Assembly: GCA_031539425.1 (NCBI GenBank)
Contig: JAVKLI010000045.1
Span: 1-15,911, forward strand
Origin: UBA4416 sp031539425
GTDB lineage: Bacteria > Bacteroidota > Bacteroidia > B-17B0 > Aurantibacillaceae
Direction: 5' to 3'
DNA: 15,911 bases
Made by a program: the position numbers and the translations under genes. Below, piece by piece: positions 8,833 through 15,858 of this stretch. A model generated the notes under the pieces. The model saw only the letters and a program-made list of their open reading frames with translations. It made no database searches and was not told the DNA's origin. Positions within the stretch are counted from its first letter, which is position 1; every line of letters starts with the position of its first letter.

Positions 8833-10059
8833 TTAAATCACAATTAATTCTGGAATTGGAATCACAAAACGCCCCCCCCACTCTTTGATATAGTTAAGTT
8901 GAGAAACTATTTCATCTTTAATGTTCCAAGGTAAAATAATTATAAAATCAGGCTTTTCTTTTTTAATTTGTTCTTCTGTTACAACGGGTATATGACTTGC
9001 GGGTAAAAATCTGTTCTGTTTTGCAGGGTTAGCGTCAACCACAAATTGTATCATATCTTTTTTAATTCCACAATAATTTATTAAAGTATTTCCTTTTGCA
9101 GCAGCTCCATAAGCAGCCAGCTTTTTATTGGCTTTTTTTTGTATGATTAAAAATTCCCAAAAATCATTTTTAATTTTTTCAATAATAGGTTGAAAGTTTA
9201 AATAATAGTTTATATCAAGTAAGCCAGCATTTTTTTCTTTTTCTAATAAATTAACAACATTAGCAGTTATAGTTTTAGTATTATCTAAATCATGTTTTGC
9301 ATAAATTCTTAATGAGCCACCGTGTGTAGGTATTTCTTCAACATCAAACATACTTAATTGATGGGCTTTAAAAATATTGTAAACTGTAGTAAATGATAAA
9401 TAAGAATAATGTTCGTGATAAATTGTATCAAATTGGTTATTTAATATGAGTTGGTATAAATGGGGAAATTCCATTGTAATAACTCCTTTTTCATTTAATA
9501 AAATTTTCATTCCCACTACAAAGTCCATTATATCGGGCACATGCGCTAAAACATTATTCCCCAAAAGCAAATCTGCCTTTTTATTTTCGGCTGCAAGTTT
9601 TTTAGCTAAGTTTACTCCAAAAAAATCTATAACAGTTGAAATTCCTTTATTAATAGCCACAGCGGCAGTATTAGAAGTTGGTTCAATACCTAATACAGGT
9701 ATGTTTTTTTCTTTAAAATATTGCAATAAATAACCATCGTTTGACGCTACTTCTATTACTAATGAATTATGGTTAAATCCAAACTTAGATAACATGGTGT
9801 CGGTATATTTTTTACAATGATTTAACCAGCTACTTGAATATGAAGAAAAATAGGCATAATCGTCATTAAAAATATCCGATGATTTTTTAAATTCATCTAT
9901 TTGGACTAAAAAACATTTTTCGCATACCATCACTTTTAATGGGAAAAACATTTCTGGCTTGCTTAATTGCTCAAATGTTAAATAAGAGTTGGAAGCTGGA
10001 CTGTTTGTTAAATCAGCAAATTGATGCGTTATTTTGTTTTGACAAAATCTACAATTCAT
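8833..10059 (-). CDS. NDP-hexose C-methyltransferase (TylC3/NovU/TcaB9-like)
   Basis: The 408-residue protein has the three-part layout of SAM-dependent sugar 3-C-methyltransferases. An N-terminal zinc-binding domain has C3, C6, C46 and C49. The Rossmann methyltransferase core has EVASNDGYLL (103-112) and NNVLAHVPD. The active-site segment YHEHYSYLS (214-222) corresponds to the Tyr/His residues implicated in TcaB9. The C-terminal domain carries AAYGAAAKGN and PWNIKDE. Family members methylate C3 of an NDP-4-keto-deoxysugar, giving a branched sugar. The companion RmlC-like epimerase lies upstream and the SDR downstream, as in branched-sugar pathways. The coding strand holds a run of eight G (plus 8872-8879) encoding Gly395-Gly396, 12 residues before the end, where slippage would alter the C-terminus or fuse the protein to its downstream neighbour. 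A TAnnTTTG motif lies 73 bases upstream of the start. Confidence 0.92.
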   Translation of the reverse strand: MNCRFCQNKITHQFADLTNSPASNSYLTFEQLSKPEMFFPLKVMVCEKCFLVQIDEFKKSSDIFNDDYAYFSSYSSSWLNHCKKYTDTMLSKFGFNHNSLVIEVASNDGYLLQYFKEKNIPVLGIEPTSNTAAVAINKGISTVIDFFGVNLAKKLAAENKKADLLLGNNVLAHVPDIMDFVVGMKILLNEKGVITMEFPHLYQLILNNQFDTIYHEHYSYLSFTTVYNIFKAHQLSMFDVEEIPTHGGSLRIYAKHDLDNTKTITANVVNLLEKEKNAGLLDINYYLNFQPIIEKIKNDFWEFLIIQKKANKKLAAYGAAAKGNTLINYCGIKKDMIQFVVDANPAKQNRFLPASHIPVVTEEQIKKEKPDFIIILPWNIKDEIVSQLNYIKEWGGRFVIPIPELIVI

Positions 10060-10131
10060 TTAAATTTTATTTTATGTTAAATTTGGTTTTTTAAAGGGGT
10101 TATGTTTTACTTATTTAACGCCTTAACCTTT

Positions 10132-10139
10132 CAAAGATA
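10132..10139 (-). promoter_or_regulatory. Candidate promoter -7 element ahead of the C-methyltransferase gene
   Basis: The minus strand reads TATCTTTG, a full match to the Bacteroidota -7 consensus TAnnTTTG. It sits in the 123-base gap between the epimerase gene and the C-methyltransferase gene, giving a leader of roughly 65-70 bases. No TTTG lies at the expected -33 distance; the nearest is 37 bases away. The call therefore rests on one element. Confidence 0.4.
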
Positions 10140-10182
10140 GTGTTTTTTTTTACTTATTTTACTAAGAGTTTAGTGTCAAAAT

Positions 10183-10734
10183 TTAATTAGTATAGCCAAA
10201 AAAGTGTTCATTAATAAAAGGATGTGTGCTATCTCTATCTGATATAATATTAACCGGTAAGGGGAATTTAATTTTTAATGAGGGGTCTTGAAAATTTAAA
10301 GCACAATCTAATGTTTTATCATAAAAATCTGAATGGTGGTATATAATTATTGAGTTATCTTCCAATGTTTGAAAACCATGTGCAAAACCGGCAGGCACAT
10401 ATAAAGCTATATTTTCATTTGCTGATAATTCAATTTTAAAATGTTGTAAATATGTTTTTGAATTTGGCCTTATGTCTATAACAACATCATGAATTTTGCC
10501 TTGAATACATTTTATCATTTTAATTTCTTTACTAGGATAACACTGGTAATGCATTCCTCTTACAGTTCCTTTTGTTAAATTAAATGAAGTGTTTATCTGA
10601 ACCCATGAAGTTGCAAGTTCTAGCTTTTTAAATTCTTTTTCACAGTACAATCTTGTAAATCTACCTCTAGAATCTTCTAATAGATTTGCTTCAATTATAA
10701 ATAAACCTTCAAAATTTGTTTTAACTATCTGCAT
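10183..10734 (-). CDS. RmlC-like dTDP-4-keto-6-deoxysugar 3,5-epimerase
   Basis: This 183-residue cupin has the usual length of RmlC. The expected catalytic residues are visible: His62 in RGMHYQ (59-64), Lys72 in KEIKMIKCIQG, Tyr132 (proposed acid) and Asp168 in ISDRDS, corresponding to the His-Asp dyad. The VPAGFAHGF loop is at 113-121. The family epimerises C3 and/or C5 of dTDP-4-keto-6-deoxyglucose in the cytosol. RmlA, RmlB and RmlD are absent here, so the precursor must be made elsewhere. Proximity to a sugar C-methyltransferase suggests a branched deoxyhexose rather than plain rhamnose, with the enzyme perhaps acting at a single carbon as NovW-type enzymes do. It starts 13 bases after the stop of the preceding glycosyltransferase gene, so it is probably cotranscribed with it. 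Confidence 0.93.
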   Translation of the reverse strand: MQIVKTNFEGLFIIEANLLEDSRGRFTRLYCEKEFKKLELATSWVQINTSFNLTKGTVRGMHYQCYPSKEIKMIKCIQGKIHDVVIDIRPNSKTYLQHFKIELSANENIALYVPAGFAHGFQTLEDNSIIIYHHSDFYDKTLDCALNFQDPSLKIKFPLPVNIISDRDSTHPFINEHFFGYTN

Positions 10735-10747
10735 GGTAAAATACGCA

Positions 10748-11689
10748 TCAAAAATTAATCCGTTCTTTTTCCACCACCAATGGGCGTTTTTTTACTTGAG
10801 TATAAATAGCACCAATGTACTCTCCAATTATTCCTATAAAAAATAATTGAACCGATGAAAAGAAAAATACGCCTATTACTAAAGGTGCCATTCCGGATTG
10901 AAATTCGTGCCAAAAAATTAATTTGTATGCAAAATAAATAAGTGCCACTAAAAAACTAACTACTGATGTAAAAAAACCTATAAATGCTGCCATTCGCAAT
11001 GGTATTTTAGAGTGATTAACAAAACCCAACATAGCCATATCATAAAGTGTAAAAAAATTATTATTGCTTTTTCCACCATGTCTTGCAGCTTGCGTGTACT
11101 CTAATCTGTAAATATTGTGTCCAAAATCAGATACAAGCCCACGGAAGTAAGGATATGGGTCATCTAATTTTCTAACAACATCTAAAAATGATTTATCATA
11201 TAAACCAAACCCTGTAAATTGTTGAATAATATCGCTGCCTTTGGGCGAAAACTTTTTTAATAACTTATAAAATAAACCTCTTAGTTGGTACATTAAAAAA
11301 TTTTCTTCGCTTTTTGTTTTAACACAGGCTACAATTTTATGCCCCTCTTCCCATTTTTTAAACATTTCGGGTAATACGTGGGGGGGGTCTTGCAAATCGG
11401 CAACTAACGCAACGGAGGCATCGCCTGTACACTGCATTAAGCCATGGTAAGGTGATTTGATGTGTCCAAAATTTTTAACATTAACAATTATTTTAATGTA
11501 TTTTTTTGTTGCAGCATGTTTTTTTAATAATTCTACAGTATTATCTGTTGAGTGGTTATCTATAAAAACGTGTTCGTATTCATACTGAGGTAATTTAGAA
11601 AATTCATACTCTACAGCAGCAATGAGTTTGTCTACATTTTCTGCTTCGTTGTAGCAGGCTGTCATTATGGATATTTTCTTTTTTATCAT
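10748..11689 (-). CDS. GtrB/ArnC-like polyprenyl-phosphate glycosyltransferase
   Basis: This 313-residue GT2 enzyme has the same architecture as the gene at 5268-6206. It has ISIMTACYNEAENVDKL (6-22), IDNHSTDNT (43-51), NFGH (73-76), VADLQDPP (96-103) and two C-terminal hydrophobic helices (~233-257 and ~267-291) followed by a basic tail. It would load a sugar onto undecaprenyl phosphate at the cytoplasmic face. TACYNE and the HGGKSNNNF segment set it apart from its paralogue, so the two probably handle different sugars. The codons for Asp101-His104 contain a run of eight C on the coding strand (plus 11380-11387). The paralogue encodes the same DLQDPP with mixed codons. Loss of one C would give a stop after ~19 further codons and gain of one after ~10, so slippage would switch the enzyme off. 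It is the first gene of the glycan block, 51 bases after prmA. Confidence 0.93.
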   Translation of the reverse strand: MIKKKISIMTACYNEAENVDKLIAAVEYEFSKLPQYEYEHVFIDNHSTDNTVELLKKHAATKKYIKIIVNVKNFGHIKSPYHGLMQCTGDASVALVADLQDPPHVLPEMFKKWEEGHKIVACVKTKSEENFLMYQLRGLFYKLLKKFSPKGSDIIQQFTGFGLYDKSFLDVVRKLDDPYPYFRGLVSDFGHNIYRLEYTQAARHGGKSNNNFFTLYDMAMLGFVNHSKIPLRMAAFIGFFTSVVSFLVALIYFAYKLIFWHEFQSGMAPLVIGVFFFSSVQLFFIGIIGEYIGAIYTQVKKRPLVVEKERINF

Positions 11690-11711
11690 AGTTACGTTGA
11701 TGTCTATTGAA

Positions 11712-11719
11712 CAAAAATA
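11712..11719 (-). promoter_or_regulatory. Candidate promoter -7 element at the head of the glycan block
   Basis: In the 51-base gap between prmA and the glycosyltransferase gene the minus strand reads TATTTTTG, matching TAnnTTTG. The implied leader is about 20 bases. No good -33 TTTG is seen at the usual spacing. If used, it would separate transcription of the glycan genes from dusB-prmA. Confidence 0.35.
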
Positions 11720-11740
11720 AACGAATTTATAAACGAACTA

Positions 11741-12571
11741 CTATATTTTTTTAAATTGAAGGGTAGCCCAATCATTTTTAATATCTTCTAATACATAAGT
11801 AAAACCAACTGTTTCAAATGCAATACGTAGTTCTAAAATATCAAATTTAAAAAATCCACTTATAAATAATAAACCTTCATTTTTTAAAATATTATAATAA
11901 TGTTGTTTTTCTTTAAGTAATGTGTTTTTATTAATGTTGGCTAATGCTACATCAAAAGAGGTGTTTTGCTGAATATGAGTTTCAATAGTTTCTAATTTAA
12001 AAGTAATATTTGATGTATTGTTTAATTGTGCGTTTTCTTTAGCATTTTCGATGCTCCATTCGTCAATATCTATACCTACTATGTGGGAAGCTTTGAGTTT
12101 ATGAGCCAAAATGGCTAAAATGCCTGTTCCAGATCCTATGTCTATAACATTTTTATTTTGCACATTACTCTTTAATAAATGATAACACATAAGCCAGGTG
12201 GTATCATGATGACCAGTGCCAAAACTCATTTTTGGGGTTATAATAATTTGATGTTTAAAGGCTGAATTTGATTGATGAAACTGTGCACGTATTAATAAAT
12301 CTGAATTAACTTCTACAGGGTTAAAACTCTCTTCCCACAAGGCATTCCAATTCTGTTGTTCTATTTCCTTTCGGGTATAGGTATAATTAAATGCTTCAAA
12401 TTGTAAATTTTGTACTGCTTGTTCATTTTCGTTTTGCTTTTGAATGTATGCTTCAAAGCCTGTTTCTGTATTTACAAAGCTTTCAAAATTTAATTCGGAT
12501 AAATGAGCTATTAATATTTCAGATCCTGGGTTAACGGGGGTTACCAAAAATATATATTGTATATAATTCAT
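11741..12571 (-). CDS. prmA: Ribosomal protein L11 methyltransferase (PrmA)
   Basis: This 276-residue protein methylates amino groups of ribosomal protein L11 using SAM. The family-specific substrate-loop motif is present as PKMSFGTGHHDTT (113-125), followed by the SAM site VIDIGSGTGILAI (142-154), acidic GIDIDE (166-171) and the NINK motif (212-215) near the catalytic pocket. The N-terminal ~90 residues form the L11-recognition domain, less conserved, with the usual WNALWEESFNPV linker. Length is normal for the phylum. The start is one base after the stop of dusB, so translation is probably coupled. Both proteins act on the translation apparatus. Confidence 0.95.
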   Translation of the reverse strand: MNYIQYIFLVTPVNPGSEILIAHLSELNFESFVNTETGFEAYIQKQNENEQAVQNLQFEAFNYTYTRKEIEQQNWNALWEESFNPVEVNSDLLIRAQFHQSNSAFKHQIIITPKMSFGTGHHDTTWLMCYHLLKSNVQNKNVIDIGSGTGILAILAHKLKASHIVGIDIDEWSIENAKENAQLNNTSNITFKLETIETHIQQNTSFDVALANINKNTLLKEKQHYYNILKNEGLLFISGFFKFDILELRIAFETVGFTYVLEDIKNDWATLQFKKI

Positions 12572-12572
12572 G

Positions 12573-13553
12573 CTAGTGGGTAATAAGTTGAGGAATATTA
12601 TTTAAAAGCGTTTTAATGGTATCTATTTCATTGGTAGTTACCAATTCTATTCGTATACTTTTAAAATTGGGAATTCCTTTAAAATAATTGGAATAATGGG
12701 GTCTCATTTCTAAAACCCCTAATTTAGGGCCTTTCCATTGTATTGATTTTTCAAAATGGGCTAAACACACTTCTATTCTTTGCTGTAAGGTTGGCGCATC
12801 TATTAGTTTTTTATGCGTTACAAAAGATTTAATCTCATTAAATATCCAAGGGTTACCAATGCTAGCGCGGCCTATCATGATACCATCTACGCCATATTTA
12901 TTTTTATATTCTAATGCTTTTTGTGGGGTATCAATATCTCCGTTGCCAAATATGGGAATTTTAATGCGTTGATTATTTTTTACACGGGCTATAGGTTCCC
13001 AATTGGCATGGCCTTTATACATTTGCGTGCGGGTTCTACCATGTATAGAAAGGGCTTGAATACCAACATCTTGAAGCCTTTCGGCTACCTCCATAATATT
13101 AATACTGCTATCATCCCAGCCTAATCGGGTTTTAACAGTTACAGGTAGTTTGGTTGATTTTACAACAGCTTTGGTTAGTTTTATCATTAGTGGAATATCT
13201 TTAAGTACGCCAGCGCCAGCGCCTTTACAAACTACTTTTTTTACAGGGCAACCAAAGTTTATATCTAACAAATCTGGGTTTACGGCATCTACAATTTGTG
13301 CCGACATGGCCATCGCTTCTTCATCGCCACCAAATATTTGAATACCAATAGGACGCTCATATTCAAAAATATCTAGTTTTTTTTTACTTTTTATGGCATC
13401 TCTAATTAGTCCTTCGCTACTAATAAATTCGGTATACATCACATCGGCCCCATGCATTTTACAAACATATCTAAATGGTGGATCGCTTACATCTTCCATG
13501 GGCGCTAATAAAACAGAAAAATCGCCTAATTCAATATTTCCTATTTTAATCAT
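12573..13553 (-). CDS. dusB: tRNA-dihydrouridine synthase (DusB type)
   Basis: This FMN-dependent enzyme reduces uridine to dihydrouridine in tRNA. The 326-residue chain shows the family motifs in order: LAPMEDVSDPPFR (16-28) at the flavin site, MYTEFIS (39-45), IQIFGGD (71-77), DINFGCPVKKV (97-107) with catalytic Cys102, VKTRLGW (140-146) with the FMN-contacting lysine, SIHGRTRTQMYKG (169-181), FGNGDI (202-207) and IGRASIGNPWIF (227-238). The motif set fits the DusB/NifR3 branch. It is the first gene of the minus-strand tract and overlaps or abuts prmA by a TAG-C-ATG arrangement. A -7 motif lies about 30 bases upstream in the region shared with the divergent E2 gene. Confidence 0.95.
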   Translation of the reverse strand: MIKIGNIELGDFSVLLAPMEDVSDPPFRYVCKMHGADVMYTEFISSEGLIRDAIKSKKKLDIFEYERPIGIQIFGGDEEAMAMSAQIVDAVNPDLLDINFGCPVKKVVCKGAGAGVLKDIPLMIKLTKAVVKSTKLPVTVKTRLGWDDSSINIMEVAERLQDVGIQALSIHGRTRTQMYKGHANWEPIARVKNNQRIKIPIFGNGDIDTPQKALEYKNKYGVDGIMIGRASIGNPWIFNEIKSFVTHKKLIDAPTLQQRIEVCLAHFEKSIQWKGPKLGVLEMRPHYSNYFKGIPNFKSIRIELVTTNEIDTIKTLLNNIPQLITH

Positions 13554-13582
13554 AACTTCTTTAGTGGTTTAAAAGATAGCTT

Positions 13583-13610
13583 CAAATTTAGTTTATTTAA
13601 TAGCAAACAA
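13583..13610 (-). promoter_or_regulatory. Candidate promoter of dusB-prmA
   Basis: The minus strand carries TAAATTTG at 13583-13590, fitting TAnnTTTG, and a TTG at 13608-13610, 17 bases further upstream. The spacing is slightly short for the Bacteroidota consensus. The implied transcript start is close to 13576, giving a leader of about 23 bases to the dusB ATG at 13553. Confidence 0.45.
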
Positions 13611-13633
13611 GATATGAGTACATAAATAATATT

Positions 13634-13664
13634 TTTGCTTGATAGGTTTAATCGGTTATTTTTG
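13634..13664 (+). promoter_or_regulatory. Bacteroidota-type promoter of the E2 gene
   Basis: TTTG at 13634-13637 (-33 element) is followed after 19 bases by TATTTTTG at 13657-13664 (-7 element), a match to TTTG-N19-TAnnTTTG. Transcription would begin near 13670, about 20 bases before the ATG at 13690. It is divergent from the dusB promoter. This is the clearest promoter in the window. Confidence 0.7.
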
Positions 13665-13689
13665 TTTTTTTTAATTGAAACTTGGAAAT

Positions 13690-14994
13690 ATGGCTCAGTA
13701 TGAAATTTTATTACCTAAAATGGGTGAAAGTGTTGCAGAAGCAACCATTATAAAATGGCTTAAAAATGAAGGTGATTTTGTAAAATTAGATGAAACCGTT
13801 TTAGAAATAGCAACAGATAAGGTAGATACCGAAGTACCATCTCCATTTGAAGGAACATTAGTTAAAAGATTATTTAATGAAAATGATGTAGTGCAAGTAG
13901 GCACAGTAATAGCCGTTATATCATCAGATGCAGCAGCTGTTACAAAAGTAGAGCCAGTAGCCGCACCATCTTCAGTTATAGCAAAGCCAGAACCTGTAAT
14001 GGTGAGCCAAGTTATTAGTACTCCTGCATCTCAAAATAATTATTCAGAATCAAATAAATTTTATTCGCCACTTGTAAAAAATATTGCCAAAGAAGAGGGG
14101 ATTAGCGTGGCTGAACTAGAAGCTATTACCGGAACTGGTTCAGAAAATAGAGTTACTAAAAACGATATTTTAAACTACCTTAAAAATAAAAGCACCACCA
14201 CATCAAATACACCCAGCCAACCAACAACATCAGCATCTGTGGCACCTTCAGCAGCAGCTCCTAAAGTCCCATATGTATCTATTAGCGGTGGTGATGAAAT
14301 TATAGAAATGGACCGTATGCGTAAAATTATAGCTGAAAACATGGTACTCAGCAAACGCACCTCACCGCACGTAACCTCATTTGTTGAAGCAGACGTAACC
14401 AATCTAGTTAACTGGAGAGAGAAAAATAAAAAATCTTTTGAAAAACAAGAAGGTGAAAAAATCACTTTTACGCCTATGTTTATTATGGCTGTAACCAAGG
14501 CTATTAAGGATTTTCCAATGATTAACGTTTCGGTAGATCCATCAGGTACAAAAATTATAAAACGTAAAAATATAAACATAGGTATGGCTACAGCCTTACC
14601 AACAGGCAATTTAATAGTACCTGTAATAAAAAATGCTGATCAAAAAAACTTAGTGGGACTTACAAAATCGGTTAATGATTTGGCAGCCAGAGCACGCATC
14701 AATAAATTAACACCAGATGAAATTCAAGATGGTACCTTTACACTTACGAATGTGGGCGGCTTTGGAAATGTAATGGGAACCCCAATTATATTACAACCCC
14801 AAGTGGCCATTTTAGCTGTTGGTACTATTAAGAAAAAACCAGCTGTAATAGAAACTCCCGATGGCGATATGATAGGCATTAGGCATTTTATGTTTTTGAG
14901 TTTATCATATGACCACCGTGTAGTAGACGGCTCTTTAGGCGGTTCATTTTTAAGAAAAGTAGCCGATTATATGGAACAATGGAGTGCTCAATAA
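13690..14994 (+). CDS. 2-oxoacid dehydrogenase complex E2 (dihydrolipoamide acyltransferase)
   Basis: This 434-residue core enzyme carries acyl groups on a lipoyl arm and transfers them to CoA. A single lipoyl domain (1-~78) has Lys44 in ATDKVDTEVPSP as the lipoylation site. An Ala/Pro/Ser-rich linker follows, then the E1/E3-binding domain (~124-168, SPLVKNIAKEEGISV), a second flexible Thr/Ser/Pro linker (~169-195), and the catalytic acyltransferase domain (~205-430) with DHRVVDG at 408-414 (His409, Asp413). DKVDTEVPSP is found in branched-chain 2-oxoacid and 2-oxoglutarate E2s, and I cannot separate these two; no E1 or E3 gene lies adjacent. The ATG at 13690 gives the normal MAQYEILLPKMGES start. 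An in-frame TTG at 13675 would fall nearly on the predicted transcript start and is less likely. Confidence 0.95.
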   Translation: MAQYEILLPKMGESVAEATIIKWLKNEGDFVKLDETVLEIATDKVDTEVPSPFEGTLVKRLFNENDVVQVGTVIAVISSDAAAVTKVEPVAAPSSVIAKPEPVMVSQVISTPASQNNYSESNKFYSPLVKNIAKEEGISVAELEAITGTGSENRVTKNDILNYLKNKSTTTSNTPSQPTTSASVAPSAAAPKVPYVSISGGDEIIEMDRMRKIIAENMVLSKRTSPHVTSFVEADVTNLVNWREKNKKSFEKQEGEKITFTPMFIMAVTKAIKDFPMINVSVDPSGTKIIKRKNINIGMATALPTGNLIVPVIKNADQKNLVGLTKSVNDLAARARINKLTPDEIQDGTFTLTNVGGFGNVMGTPIILQPQVAILAVGTIKKKPAVIETPDGDMIGIRHFMFLSLSYDHRVVDGSLGGSFLRKVADYMEQWSAQ

Positions 14995-15026
14995 AATTTA
15001 ATAACCCGAATTAAATCATACATTTT

Positions 15027-15338
15027 ATGGAAGATCAAAATCAAGATAACCAATTAAATATAGAGCTTACCGAAGAAATTGCTGAAGGTATTTATTCTAA
15101 CCTTGCTATTATAACCCACTCGCCAGCAGAGTTTATTGTAGATTTTATAAAAGTAGTTCCTGGAGTAGCAAAGGCCAAAGTAAAATCTCGTATTATACTT
15201 ACGCCACAACACGCTAAAAGATTGATGAAAGCCCTTACAGAAAATGTATTACGATTTGAGCAAGCTCATGGTAAAATAAAAGATACAGAAGTAAACGCCC
15301 TCCCACTAAGCTTTGGCGGGCCAACGGCTCAGGCGTAA
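15027..15338 (+). CDS. DUF3467 family protein
   Basis: This small 103-residue protein of the DUF3467 family is widespread in Bacteroidota; its function is unknown. The family core is seen in ELTEEIAEGIYSNLAIITHSPAEF (residues 13-36), VVPGVAKAKVKSRIILTPQHAKRL (43-66) and the helical LTENVLRFEQAHGKI. No signal peptide or membrane segment is present, so it is likely cytosolic. It begins 32 bases after the E2 stop with no promoter motif between them, so cotranscription with the E2 gene is likely. A convergent pseudogene starts 30 bases beyond its stop, and only T-rich sequence (15352-15363) without a hairpin separates them. Confidence 0.88.
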   Translation: MEDQNQDNQLNIELTEEIAEGIYSNLAIITHSPAEFIVDFIKVVPGVAKAKVKSRIILTPQHAKRLMKALTENVLRFEQAHGKIKDTEVNALPLSFGGPTAQA

Positions 15339-15368
15339 AATAATAAAATATACTTTTTTTTTAATTTA

Positions 15369-15822
15369 TTACTCCCTCAATACCTTTTGCGTAATAGTAG
15401 CTCCATTTTTAAGCTGCACCTTTAAAAAGTACATACCGCTTGGCAAGTTGGGTTCGGTTAAATATAACATTACCTTGCACCTCAATATTTATTTTTTTGC
15501 CCAGCACATCAAATAACTGCAAGATTTTTACCTCTTGCATGTTACTTACAAAGAGCTGATTGGTAAAAGGGTTGGGGTACACGGAGAGGGTTGTATTATC
15601 ATTGTTAATGGAATTAATTGTAAGTATTTCATTTAATTACATATAATCAACAGAGTTGCTATTGAGATACCCAGTCTCTTTTGAAAATTTTATAATATAA
15701 GGTCTAAAATTTGAATACCCTGTTTTTCTAGAATTACTTAATATATATAGGGGAGTTCTATAAATTAAATATTGATAAATTCGGTAATCATATATTAATT
15801 TAATTATATGAATGTCAGGTAG
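15369..15822 (-). pseudogene. Broken gene for a T9SS-secreted protein (C-terminal sorting domain remnant)
   Basis: Read on the minus strand, bases ~15600-15372 encode a typical type A T9SS sorting domain (Por_Secre_tail): LSVYPNPFTNQLFVSN, then ILQLFDVLGKKI, then TEPNLPSGMYFLKVQL and a final KVLRE before a TAA. The two halves are in different frames. About one extra base near 15471-15474 shifts the frame between VQG and MLYLTEPN. Upstream, the same frame continues as protein-like sequence (for example RPYIIKFSKETGYLNSNS) to about 15822 but is broken by a TAA at 15637-15639. Beyond 15823 further stops appear and the N-terminal body of the protein is missing. Such domains target proteins for secretion across the outer membrane. 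With a frameshift, a nonsense codon and a lost 5' part this is a decayed gene. A sequencing error could explain one lesion but not all. Confidence 0.85.
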
Positions 15823-15829
15823 TTAATTT

Positions 15830-15837
15830 TATATTTG
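15830..15837 (+). promoter_or_regulatory. Candidate -7 element for the gene starting at 15859
   Basis: TATATTTG followed by CA matches TAnnTTTG. It lies 21 bases before the ATG at 15859. No clear -33 TTTG is present about 20 bases upstream. It sits just beyond the point where the decayed T9SS gene loses its open frame. Confidence 0.45.
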
Positions 15838-15858
15838 CACTATAAATACATCAATAAA

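Noticed and set aside
8831..8881. Upstream extension of the SDR-CmcI gene to a GTG at 8881
   Set aside because: These 17 codons overlap the C-methyltransferase gene out of frame and do not resemble an SDR N-terminus. The ATGs at 8830 or 8821 fit the family start. The overlap is discussed only as a frameshift route.
14175..14609. Open frame of 144 codons on the minus strand inside the E2 gene
   Set aside because: It is antisense to a clear E2 catalytic domain, has no recognisable motif, and follows from the codon use of the real gene.
15313..15516. Plus-strand open frame across the DUF3467 end and the following region
   Set aside because: It overlaps the DUF3467 stop and runs antisense to the T9SS sorting-domain remnant. 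Its hydrophobic look comes from the T-rich strand.
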